64,000 nt of DNA from assembly GCF_003044185.1 (NCBI RefSeq), contig NZ_PYYB01000002.1, positions 558,001 to 622,000 on the forward strand, in the 5' to 3' direction. Origin of the DNA: Paraconexibacter algicola. GTDB taxonomy: Bacteria > Actinomycetota > Thermoleophilia > Solirubrobacterales > Solirubrobacteraceae. Under the pieces are notes generated by a model that ran no database searches, was not told the origin of the DNA, and saw only the letters and a program-made list of their open reading frames with translations. Shown one piece after another: positions 56,386-63,919 of this stretch. The first letter of the stretch is position 1; each line of letters begins with the position of its first letter. The position numbers and the translations under genes were made by a program.

Positions 56386-57587
56386 TGAGCACCTCCACCG
56401 ACCAGTACCGCACGTCCGACACGGTCGCGATCCGTCCTCCGTTCACCCAGGAGCACGAGGACCTGCGCGCCTCGATCCGCCGCTGGGTCGCCGCGGAGCT
56501 CGCCCCCAACGCCGACCGCTGGGAGGAGGACCGCTGGTTCCCCGACAGCCTCTTCCACCGCATGGCGGAGCTCGGCTTCCTCGGCCTGAAGTACCCGGAG
56601 GAGTACGGCGGCCAGGGGGGCGACCACCTGCACCAGGCCGTGATGGCCGAGGAGCTCGCCTGGTGCGGCTCCGGGGGCGTGGCGGCCGGCGTCGGCGCCC
56701 ACATGGACATCGCGACGCCGCCGATCTTCAAGTTCGGCACCGAGGACCAGAAGCAGCGCTACCTCGTACCCGCCATCCGCGGCGAGAAGATCGCGGCCCT
56801 CGCCATCACCGAGCCCGACGCCGGGTCCGACGTGGCGGGCATCCGCACCCACGCCAAGCGGGTCGACGGCGGCTGGCTCATCAACGGCTCGAAGATGTTC
56901 ATCACCAACGGCGTGCGCGCGCACGTCCACGTCGCCGCCGTGAAGACGACGCCCGAGGGCGGCCACGGCGGCATGAGCTTCTTCCTCGTCGACGCCCGCG
57001 GCGAGGACGGCGAGCTGCTCCCCGGGGTCACGACCTCGAAGATCGAGAAGCTCGGCTGGCACGCCTCCGACACCGGCCTCATCTCCTACGAGGACGTGTT
57101 CGTCGCCGACGACCAGCTCCTCGGAGAGCTCAACAAGGGCTTCTACCTGATCATGGCCAACTTCCAGTGGGAGCGGCTGCTCATGGCGCTCGGCGCGATC
57201 GGCGGCATGCAGGCCGCGTTCGAGCAGACGCTCGCGTTCGTGCAGGAGCGCCACGCGTTCGGTCGCGCGATCGGGTCCTTCCAGGTCAGCCGGCACAAGC
57301 TCGCCGAGATCGCCACGACGATCGAGGCCGGGCGCTGCATCACCTACAACGCGCTGCGCCTCTTCCACGAGGGCCACGACGCGGTCCGCGAGGTCACGAT
57401 GGCCAAGCTCGCCACCCAGCGCGCCTGCTTCGACGTGATGGACCAGTGCCTGCAGCTGCACGGCGGCGCCGGTTACATGCAGGAGTACGGCATCGAGCGC
57501 GCCGCCCGCGACGCGCGCCTGGGTCCGATCGGCGGCGGCACCGACGAGATCATGAAGGAGATCCTCGGCAAGACGATGGGGCTCTGA
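56385..57587 (+). CDS. Acyl-CoA dehydrogenase 2
   Basis: A 400-residue acyl-CoA dehydrogenase, clearly paralogous to the one at 52.8 kb: YPEEYGGQGGDHLHQAV, ALAITEPDAGSDVAGIRTHA, LINGSKMFITNG, AFGRAIGSFQVSRHKLAEIA, CLQLHGGAGYMQEYGIER, IGGGTDEIMKEILG. FAD- and ETF-dependent oxidation of an acyl-CoA, probably with different chain preference from its paralogue. TGATG coupling to the HerA-like gene; an in-frame GTG one codon earlier is also possible. Followed by an SDR reductase. Confidence 0.95.
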   Translation: MSTSTDQYRTSDTVAIRPPFTQEHEDLRASIRRWVAAELAPNADRWEEDRWFPDSLFHRMAELGFLGLKYPEEYGGQGGDHLHQAVMAEELAWCGSGGVAAGVGAHMDIATPPIFKFGTEDQKQRYLVPAIRGEKIAALAITEPDAGSDVAGIRTHAKRVDGGWLINGSKMFITNGVRAHVHVAAVKTTPEGGHGGMSFFLVDARGEDGELLPGVTTSKIEKLGWHASDTGLISYEDVFVADDQLLGELNKGFYLIMANFQWERLLMALGAIGGMQAAFEQTLAFVQERHAFGRAIGSFQVSRHKLAEIATTIEAGRCITYNALRLFHEGHDAVREVTMAKLATQRACFDVMDQCLQLHGGAGYMQEYGIERAARDARLGPIGGGTDEIMKEILGKTMGL

Positions 57588-57616
57588 GCCCCACGGGCAT
57601 GGCGCCGCCCGCGCTC

Positions 57617-57637
57617 TTGGCCTCCTGCCAATAGCAT
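57617..57637 (+). promoter_or_regulatory. Dyad TTGGC-N5-GCCAA abutting a -10 (TAGCAT)
   Basis: TTGGC (57617-57621), CTCCT, GCCAA (57627-57631) is directly followed by TAGCAT (57632-57637). The dyad occupies the spacer region, a repressor- or activator-type position for the SDR gene, which has its own AAGGAG ribosome site. Confidence 0.5.
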
Positions 57638-57678
57638 CCGCGCCGCAGCACCCGTCCCCACCGAACAAGGAGCAGCAC

Positions 57679-58506
57679 ATGGGAGTCCTCGACGACAAGG
57701 TCGCCATCGTCACCGGCTCGGCCCGCGGCATCGGCCGCGCGACCGCCGAGCTGCTGAGCGCCCAGGGCGCGAAGGTCGTCATCAACGACCTCGACGCCGA
57801 CGTCGCCCAGCAGACCGCGTCGGAGATCGCGGGCGAGACCGCCGTCTTCGGCGGTGACCTCACCAAGGGCGATGCGCCCGAGCAGCTGATCCAGACCGCG
57901 ATCGACGCCTGGGGCAAGATCGACATCATCGTCAACAACGCGGGCTACACGCTCGACGCGCCGATCCACAAGATGAGCGACGACTGGTGGGACCGGATGG
58001 TCGCGATCCACCAGACCGTGCCGTTCAAGGTGCTGCGCGCCGCCGCCCCGCACCTGCGCGAGCCGGCGAAGAAGGAGAAGGAGGAGGGCGTCGAGGTCTT
58101 CCGCAAGATCGTCAACGTCGCCTCGATCTCCGGCACGATGGGCAACGCCGGCCAGGCGAACTACTCCGCCGCGAAGAACGGCGTCGTCGGTCTCACGAAG
58201 ACCGTCGCCAAGGAGTGGGGCCAGTTCAAGATCAACTGCAACGCGGTCGCGTTCGGCTTCGTCGACACGCGCCTGACGCAGTCCAAGGTGGACGACAACA
58301 CCATGGAGATCGACGGCGAGAAGGTCCAGCTCGGCATCCCGGACCAGATGCGCGCGATGGCCGCGATGATGATCCCGCTCGGTCGCCCCGCGACCGTCGA
58401 GGAGGCCGCGGGCGGCATCTTCTTCCTCTGCTCGCCCTGGTCCAACTACGTGCACGGCCAGGTGCTGAACGTCTCGGGCGGCGTCATCAACGGGATGATG
58501 TCCTGA
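57679..58506 (+). CDS. Short-chain dehydrogenase/reductase (FabG-like)
   Basis: A 275-residue SDR. Cofactor motif TGSARGIGRA (residues 13-22), NNAG, and the catalytic Ser-Tyr-Lys in VASISGTMGNAGQANYSAAKNG. Asp in VVINDLDAD predicts NAD(H) preference. An insertion rich in Lys/Glu (REPAKKEKEEGVEVFRK) before the catalytic Ser, and the C-terminus NVSGGVINGMMS, resemble 3-hydroxyacyl-CoA dehydrogenase or 3-oxoacyl reductase members of acyl-CoA catabolism. ATG 57679 has AAGGAG six bases upstream. Confidence 0.93.
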   Translation: MGVLDDKVAIVTGSARGIGRATAELLSAQGAKVVINDLDADVAQQTASEIAGETAVFGGDLTKGDAPEQLIQTAIDAWGKIDIIVNNAGYTLDAPIHKMSDDWWDRMVAIHQTVPFKVLRAAAPHLREPAKKEKEEGVEVFRKIVNVASISGTMGNAGQANYSAAKNGVVGLTKTVAKEWGQFKINCNAVAFGFVDTRLTQSKVDDNTMEIDGEKVQLGIPDQMRAMAAMMIPLGRPATVEEAAGGIFFLCSPWSNYVHGQVLNVSGGVINGMMS

Positions 58507-58982
58507 CGGACGTCGCGATCACCACGGTGCGGGAGGAGGACCTCGACGTCCTCCTCCCGCTCGTGCGCGCGTACACCCGCTTCTACGAGGAGACCGGCGG
58601 GTTCACCCCGCCCACCGACGAGGCGCTGCTCGCGCTCTCGCGGGCGCTCCTGGACCGGCCCGATCACGACGGCGTGCAGCTGCTGGCGCGCGACCCGTCG
58701 ACCGGCGAGGCGCTCGGCTTCGCCACGATCTACTGGACGTTCTCGACCCTGTCGGCCGCGCGCGTCGCGGTGATGAACGACCTCTACGTCACCCCTGCCG
58801 CCCGCGGGAGCGGCCTCGCCGAGCGGCTGATCGAGGCCTGCCGGGAGCGGGCCCTCGCGCGCGGCTGCGCGTCGCTGCAGTGGACCACCGCGCTCGACAA
58901 CCACCGCGCCCAGCGCGTGTACGACCGCGTCGGCGGGACGCGATCGGAGTGGCTGCACTACGCACTCCCGACCGACCGGTAG
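58503..58982 (+). CDS. GNAT-family N-acetyltransferase, probable CTG start
   Basis: A 159-residue GNAT acetyltransferase: first strand VAITTVREEDLDVLLPLVRA, the acetyl-CoA loop VTPAARGSGLAERLIEACRERA (Q/R-x-x-G-x-G/A type), and ALDNHRAQRVYDRVGG near the end. Substrate unknown. No ATG/GTG/TTG allows the full first strand; the CTG at 58503 overlaps the SDR stop as CTGA, as at 30807. A GTG at 58527 would remove most of the first strand. Coupled to the SDR gene. Confidence 0.82.
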   Translation: MTDVAITTVREEDLDVLLPLVRAYTRFYEETGGFTPPTDEALLALSRALLDRPDHDGVQLLARDPSTGEALGFATIYWTFSTLSAARVAVMNDLYVTPAARGSGLAERLIEACRERALARGCASLQWTTALDNHRAQRVYDRVGGTRSEWLHYALPTDR

Positions 58983-58991
58983 GTCGGTCGG
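58968..58991. terminator. Hairpin between convergent genes
   Basis: CCGACCGACC (58968-58977), loop GGTA, GGTCGGTCGG (58982-58991): a perfect 10-bp stem. It contains the GNAT stop and ends just before the opposite stop. Confidence 0.65.
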
Positions 58992-58994
58992 CGA

Positions 58995-60144
58995 CTAGCC
59001 GACGACGCGGAAGGTCGCCGTCGCGACCTTCGACGTGTTCCCCACCCCGTCGGTGGCCGTGATCCGCGCGCGGTAGCGGCCCGCGCGCAGCACCGTGCGC
59101 CCCCAGCGTCCGGTGAACCGCACGGTCTGCGGTCCGGCGGTGAGGTTGCGGCGGGTGATCGTCGCGCCGATCCCCGTCCAGCGCGTGCACGCGGACCGGC
59201 GGCGGTTCGCGCGCGTCGGCCTGGCGCACGTCTTCCCGACGCGACGCCCGGTGGAGGGCCGCTGCACGACGATCCGCGCGGTGCCGTTCTCCCCCCAGGG
59301 TGAACCGCAGGTCGGCGCCGCGGACGGCCGCGGTCACCGCCGTGCGCCCCGTGCCGACCCGAAACGCGGCGGGCTGGAAGCGCGGACCGGCGATGGTGGG
59401 AGCCACGATGTCGGCCGGGAGCGGCACCGCGGGACCGGGCGCCGGCCCCGGCTGCACCGGTGCCCCGCAGGCCGCCTCCTGCCCACGCGGGCAGAACAGC
59501 GTCTGGAGCAGGACCTCCCAGCCGTTGCCGCTGCCGTCGGCCCGACGGCCGCTGCCGGTGTCGGAGGCCGAGGACATGCGCGGGTAGTACCAGGAGGCGT
59601 TCACCGCCGGCGTGATCGGGTCGAGGATGTTGTGGCGCCCGTTGTCGAAGAGCGGCAGCGTGCCGGTCCCGCTGACGGCGCTGACCCCGATGTTGTCCTG
59701 GGTGATCACCTGGGTCTGCGGGTCGGTGTTGCGCTCCACCGGCAGCCCGACGTCGAACGTCGTGGTCGTGTTCGGGGTGGGCTGCGCGACCGACGTCTCG
59801 GCGACGAAGAAGCAGCAGAACGTCCCCTGCCCCGGCTGGGCGAGCGTCCGCAGCACGACGAACCGGATCGGCGCCGGGTTGGGGCCGCTGCGGACGGTGA
59901 TCTTCTGCACCGTGCCCGTCGCGGGGACGGTGCCACCCCCGGTGTTCGCCCAGGTGCAGTCCGGCTGCCCCGACGCCACCAGCGCCTGGTTGCCCGCCGT
60001 GTCGACGATCTCCGGCCGCGCCTCGCAGCCGAACGTGCCGTTGGCCGGGTTGGCCAGCGACGAGCCGGCGACCTGCTGGGCGGCCGCGGGCGACGCGGCC
60101 GAGAGGGCCGCGCAGGCGGCGAGGACCAGGACCGTGGCGCGCAT
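58995..60144 (-). pseudogene. Secreted protein gene with +1 frameshift in a G6 run
   Basis: From ATG 60144 a signal peptide (ends PAAAQQ) and ~280 residues of beta-rich secreted protein read in one frame (FCCFFVAETSVAQ, NASWYYPRM) to GADLRFTLGG. At a run of six G (minus strand; 59291-59296) the frame breaks. The next frame continues exactly as expected (GENGTARIVVQRPSTGRRVG ... LRAGRYRARITATDGVGNTS) to TAG 58995. Removing one G gives an intact 382-residue protein with the shared C-terminal module. Either a real frameshift, phase variation at the homopolymer, or an assembly error. Leaderless -10 TAAGCT seven bases before ATG. Confidence 0.82.
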
Positions 60145-60151
60145 GCGCGGG

Positions 60152-60157
60152 AGCTTA
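60152..60157 (-). promoter_or_regulatory. -10 element (TAAGCT), leaderless
   Basis: TAAGCT on the minus strand ends 7 bases before ATG 60144 of the frameshifted secreted-protein gene. Confidence 0.55.
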
Positions 60158-60229
60158 CGCGCCAGCCGTTGCCGTTCCCAGTGCCCCCACGCACCGCAAC
60201 CACGGGCGTCGTCGGGCGTTGGGTGGGAG

Positions 60230-62539
60230 ATGCCCCGCTCCCGCCGCCCGGTCCTCGCGGCCCTCGTCCTCCTCGGCGCGCTCGCCGGCCTCGCCGCCCC
60301 CTCCGCGCAGGCCCGGGTGCTCGTCGTCGCCGACGGCGGGCGCTCCGCCGTCCTGACCGACGTCACCACCAACCGCGTGCTCGTGCGCGTGCCCGTCGGC
60401 GGCGTCGCGCGCGCCAGCGCCGTCTCCCCCGACGGCACGACCGGCTACGCGAGCGCCGACGACGCGGTCGCGGGCATCGACCTGCAGACCCGGCGGCTGA
60501 CCCGGCGCGTCGCGGTCCGCGGGGTCGTCGTCGCGCTGGCGGTGTCCCCGGACGGCGGGCGGCTCTACGCGGTCCGCCGCGGCGGCGTCGACGTCATCGA
60601 CACCGCGACGTTCACGCTCGTGCGGTCGATCGCGATCCCGCGCTCCTCCCCCGGGCCCGCGGCGCTCAGCCCCGACGGGCAGAAGCTCGTCACCGTCACC
60701 GGCGCCCGCCAGATCGGGATCGTCAACGTCGTCGAGGGCCGGTTCGCCCGGCGGCTGAAGCTCGCCGGAGCGACCGGGGTCGCGTTCGGGCCCACGGGGT
60801 CGATCGCCCGCGTGCTCACGGCGGGCCCCCGCGGGGCGCGGCTGCTGCCGCTGGACGTCAGCCGCGGCCGCCTCGGACGCCCGGCGCGCCTGAAGGCCGG
60901 AGTCGGCGGCGGCGTCGCCGTCACCCGTGACGGGCGCCGCGCGATCGTCGGCGCCGCGAAGGGCCGCCGCGCGACCGCGATCGTCGACCTCGCCTCCGGA
61001 CGCACGATCGCCCGCGTCGCGGCCGGCGCCGGGCCGGGCTACCCCGCGACCTCCCCCGACTCGCTGCGCTTCTACGTCGCCGACCGCGGCGCCGGGACCG
61101 TGTCGGTGTTCAGCACCTCGAGCCTGCGTCGCCTCACCGCGCAGCGCCTGGCCCGCACCGCCCGGCCGGTCGGCGTGGCGGTCCAGCCCGGGATCGCGAC
61201 GACCTACGGGACCGAGGGGCCCGACACGCTCAGCGGCACCCGGCTCGCCGACCGCCTCTTCGGCCTCGGCGGGGACGACACGCTCAACGGCGGACGCGGC
61301 AACGACCAGGTGTTCGCGGGCGCCGGGAACGACGTGGCGATCGGCGGGCCCTCCAACGACGTCCTCCAGGGCGAGGACGGCGACGACCGCCTGAGCGGCC
61401 AGGCCGGGGACGACACGCTCGTCGGCGGTCCCGGCCAGGACGCGGGCTTCGGCGGCACCGGCAACGACCAGCTCGACGGCGGGCCCGACAACGACTACCT
61501 CGACGGCGGGGACGGCGACGACACCATCCTCGGCGGCGAGGGCGACGACAAGATCGTCGAGGCCGGGTTCGGCAACGACCGGTTGCTCGACGGCGGCCCG
61601 GGCAACGACTACGTCGACGGCGGCCGCGGGACCGACAAGGTCGTCGGCGGCGACGGCAACGACCAGCTGTTCGCCGGGCCCGGCTCGGAGACCGTGGACG
61701 GCGGCGTGGGCGACGACCTCGTCGACGGCGGCACCGGCAACGACCTGCTCCTCGGGCGCGACGGCAACGACGTCCTGCAGGGCGACGCCGGCCGCGACCG
61801 GCTGCTCGGCGCCGCCGGCAGCGACGAGCTCGACGGCGGCTCCGGGGACGACGATCTCTCCGGCGGCGACGGCGACGACCAGATCGTCGCCGGTCCCGGG
61901 CAGGACCGCGTCAGCGGCGGCCGCGGCGCCGACCTCATCCGCGTCGCCGACGGGGACGCCGACACCGTCGACTGCGGCAGCGGTCGCGACACCGTGTACG
62001 TCGAGAGCGACGCCCCGGATCGCGACACGCTGCGCAGCTGCGAGGTCGTCGTGCCGGTCGCGCCCGAGCCGGCCAACGACGCGCCACCGGCCGCGACCGT
62101 GGTCCGCGGCACCGCCGGGGACGACACGCTCAACGGCACCCCCGGCCCCGACACGATGCTCGGCGCCGACGGCTTCGACCGCCTCTTCGGCCTGGAGGGC
62201 GACGACTACGTCGACGGCGAGAACGGCAACGACGAGCTGCACGGCGGCCCGGGCGACGACCGCATGCACGGCCGCAACGACGACGACGTCATCTTCGGCG
62301 AGGACGGCGACGACTACATCACCGGGGACCGCGGCGCCGACGCGATCGACGGCGGTCCCGGCAACGACTCGATCTTCGGCAACCTCGACCCGGACACGAT
62401 CCAGGGCGGGGACGGCGACGACCGCATCAACGTCGTCGGCGGCGCGCTCGACGTCGTCGCGTGCGGGCCCGGCACCGACACCGTCTTCGCCGACGCCGAC
62501 GACACCGTCGCCACGGACTGCGAGGTCGTGCGACGCTGA
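60230..62539 (+). CDS. Secreted YVTN-type beta-propeller fused to RTX repeats
   Basis: A 769-residue exported protein; signal peptide ends APSAQA. Residues ~28-320 form a propeller of YVTN-like blades (VGGVARASAVSPDGTTGYAS, VVVALAVSPDGGRLYAV, GPAALSPDGQKLVTV). Residues ~325-765 hold two blocks of RTX nonapeptides (GGDDTLNGGRGNDQVFAG; GNDELHGGPGDDRMHG) separated by a Cys-containing segment (VDCGSGRDTVYVES; LRSCEVVVPV). Calcium-dependent folding outside the cell is expected. Relative of the RTX protein at 21.3 kb, but with a propeller in front. The start is supported by the signal peptide; GGGAG directly abuts ATG. Confidence 0.85.
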   Translation: MPRSRRPVLAALVLLGALAGLAAPSAQARVLVVADGGRSAVLTDVTTNRVLVRVPVGGVARASAVSPDGTTGYASADDAVAGIDLQTRRLTRRVAVRGVVVALAVSPDGGRLYAVRRGGVDVIDTATFTLVRSIAIPRSSPGPAALSPDGQKLVTVTGARQIGIVNVVEGRFARRLKLAGATGVAFGPTGSIARVLTAGPRGARLLPLDVSRGRLGRPARLKAGVGGGVAVTRDGRRAIVGAAKGRRATAIVDLASGRTIARVAAGAGPGYPATSPDSLRFYVADRGAGTVSVFSTSSLRRLTAQRLARTARPVGVAVQPGIATTYGTEGPDTLSGTRLADRLFGLGGDDTLNGGRGNDQVFAGAGNDVAIGGPSNDVLQGEDGDDRLSGQAGDDTLVGGPGQDAGFGGTGNDQLDGGPDNDYLDGGDGDDTILGGEGDDKIVEAGFGNDRLLDGGPGNDYVDGGRGTDKVVGGDGNDQLFAGPGSETVDGGVGDDLVDGGTGNDLLLGRDGNDVLQGDAGRDRLLGAAGSDELDGGSGDDDLSGGDGDDQIVAGPGQDRVSGGRGADLIRVADGDADTVDCGSGRDTVYVESDAPDRDTLRSCEVVVPVAPEPANDAPPAATVVRGTAGDDTLNGTPGPDTMLGADGFDRLFGLEGDDYVDGENGNDELHGGPGDDRMHGRNDDDVIFGEDGDDYITGDRGADAIDGGPGNDSIFGNLDPDTIQGGDGDDRINVVGGALDVVACGPGTDTVFADADDTVATDCEVVRR

Positions 62540-62543
62540 GGCC

Positions 62544-62945
62544 GTGCCCGATCCGCTCGTCACCGTCCCCGAGCTCCTGCCCGTGCAGGCGGAGCTGCTC
62601 GCGCTGGAGCCCGTGTTCCACCAGCCCGCGTTCGGCACCGGCGGCGCGGACTACGACGCGCGGATGGTGGAGGACTACTTCCACGTCGGCGCGTCCGGGG
62701 GCGTGTACGCGCGCGCCGACGTGCTGCGGACCGTGGTGGAGCGCGGCCCGACGCCCGGCGAGGAGACCTGGACGGTCACGGACCCCTGCTGCCGGCGCCT
62801 GGGCCCGGACACCTACGCGCTGACCTACGCGCTCGACCAGGCGGGACGGCGCACCCGTCGCGTCACGCTGTGGCAGCGCGCACCGGCGGGCTGGCAGGTC
62901 GTCTACCACCAGGGCACCGTCGTCAGCGACGGCGCACCGGCCTGA
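62544..62945 (+). CDS. NTF2-like (DUF4440-type) protein
   Basis: A 133-residue cone-shaped NTF2/SnoaL-like protein: LLALEPVFHQPAFG at the N-terminus, VEDYFHVGASGGVYARADVL, RRVTLWQRAPAGWQVVYHQG at the end, the usual DUF4440 closing strand. GTG 62544 lies four bases after the RTX stop, so it may be co-transcribed. Family members bind small ligands or are enzymes; no catalytic residues are certain here. Confidence 0.8.
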   Translation: MPDPLVTVPELLPVQAELLALEPVFHQPAFGTGGADYDARMVEDYFHVGASGGVYARADVLRTVVERGPTPGEETWTVTDPCCRRLGPDTYALTYALDQAGRRTRRVTLWQRAPAGWQVVYHQGTVVSDGAPA

Positions 62946-62960
62946 CGCCGCCGCGCCCGG

Positions 62961-63012
62961 GCGACCGCCGTACGAACCCCGCGCTGGGTGCGGGGGTTCG
63001 TACGGCGGTCGC
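62961..63012. terminator. 20-bp perfect stem terminator hairpin
   Basis: Bases 62961-62980 and 62993-63012 are exact reverse complements (GCGACCGCCG at the outer end, ACGAACCCC inner), with a 12-base loop. It follows the NTF2-like stop by 15 bases; no U-tract. Confidence 0.8.
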
Positions 63013-63108
63013 GAACGCGCGCCCCCACCGGAGCCCGGGGCGACGCTCACGGCAACCTGTCGGGCGCTCCCCAGGAAGCTCCCAGGATCCGGCGGGAAGC
63101 TCCCCGCC

Positions 63109-63906
63109 ATGCCCACCCCCCACGCGCCCCACGACGACCACCACGACCACGGCGACGGCCTCCACGAGGACCTCGTGCGCATGGCCTCGCGCCGCGACGC
63201 CCTGAAGCTCTTCGGCGCCGGTGGCGCCGCCGCGATCCTCGCCGGGCTCGGTGCGGGCTCGGCGCTGGCGAAGACGCCGACCGCGATCGTGCCGAGCGAG
63301 ACCGCGGGCCCCTACCCCGGCGACGGCTCCAACGGCATCGACGTGCTCGACGACTCCGGGATCGTGCGCCACGACATCCGCCGCAGCTTCGGCAGCAGCC
63401 GCACCCTCGCGACCGGCGTCCCGCTGCGCGTCAACCTCACCGTGACCCGCAGGTCCAAGGACTACGCCCCGGTCGTCGGCGCCGCCGTCTACCTCTGGCA
63501 CGCCGACCGCCTGGGCAACTACTCGCTCTACTCGTCGGGGATCACCGACGAGAACTACCTGCGCGGCGTCGCCAAGACCAACAGCAACGGGACCGCCTGG
63601 TTCCGGACGATCTACCCCGGGTGCTACAACGGCCGCTGGCCGCACATCCACTTCGAGGTCTACTCGTCGGTCGCGAAGGCGACCTCCAACGGGCCGATCG
63701 TCAAGACCTCCCAGATCGCGCTCCCGCAGGCCCCGAGCAAGCGCGTCTACGCCACCAGCCGCTACCCCACGAGCCAGGCGGCGCTGTCGCGGATCTCGCT
63801 GTCCAGCGACAACGTCTTCAGCGACGACCGCGCCATCCACCAGCTCGCCACCGTCACCGGCAGCGTCAGCAAGGGCTACGTCGCGAACCTGACGATCGCG
63901 ATCTGA
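63109..63906 (+). CDS. Tat-exported intradiol ring-cleavage dioxygenase-like protein
   Basis: A 265-residue protein with a Tat signal (SRRDALKLFGAGGAAAILAG, ending SALA) after a His/Asp-rich N-terminus. The catalytic domain matches the protocatechuate/catechol 1,2-dioxygenase superfamily: SETAGPYPGDG, YLWHADRLGNYS (first Tyr ligand), TIYPGCYNGRWPHIHFEVY (second Tyr and the two His iron ligands). All four Fe(III) ligands are present. Extracytoplasmic members of this group are known in Actinobacteria, with unclear substrates, possibly aromatic or lignin-derived compounds. Preceded by a strong terminator, so it is its own unit. Confidence 0.9.
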   Translation: MPTPHAPHDDHHDHGDGLHEDLVRMASRRDALKLFGAGGAAAILAGLGAGSALAKTPTAIVPSETAGPYPGDGSNGIDVLDDSGIVRHDIRRSFGSSRTLATGVPLRVNLTVTRRSKDYAPVVGAAVYLWHADRLGNYSLYSSGITDENYLRGVAKTNSNGTAWFRTIYPGCYNGRWPHIHFEVYSSVAKATSNGPIVKTSQIALPQAPSKRVYATSRYPTSQAALSRISLSSDNVFSDDRAIHQLATVTGSVSKGYVANLTIAI

Positions 63907-63919
63907 CCCGCGGCGCGCC

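Noticed and set aside
61200-62450. Second repetitive stretch
   Set aside because: Same reason: RTX coding repeats of the propeller-RTX protein.
62961-63012. Terminal inverted repeat of a mobile element
   Set aside because: The two arms are only 12 bases apart, with no transposase or direct repeats; a terminator is the simpler reading.
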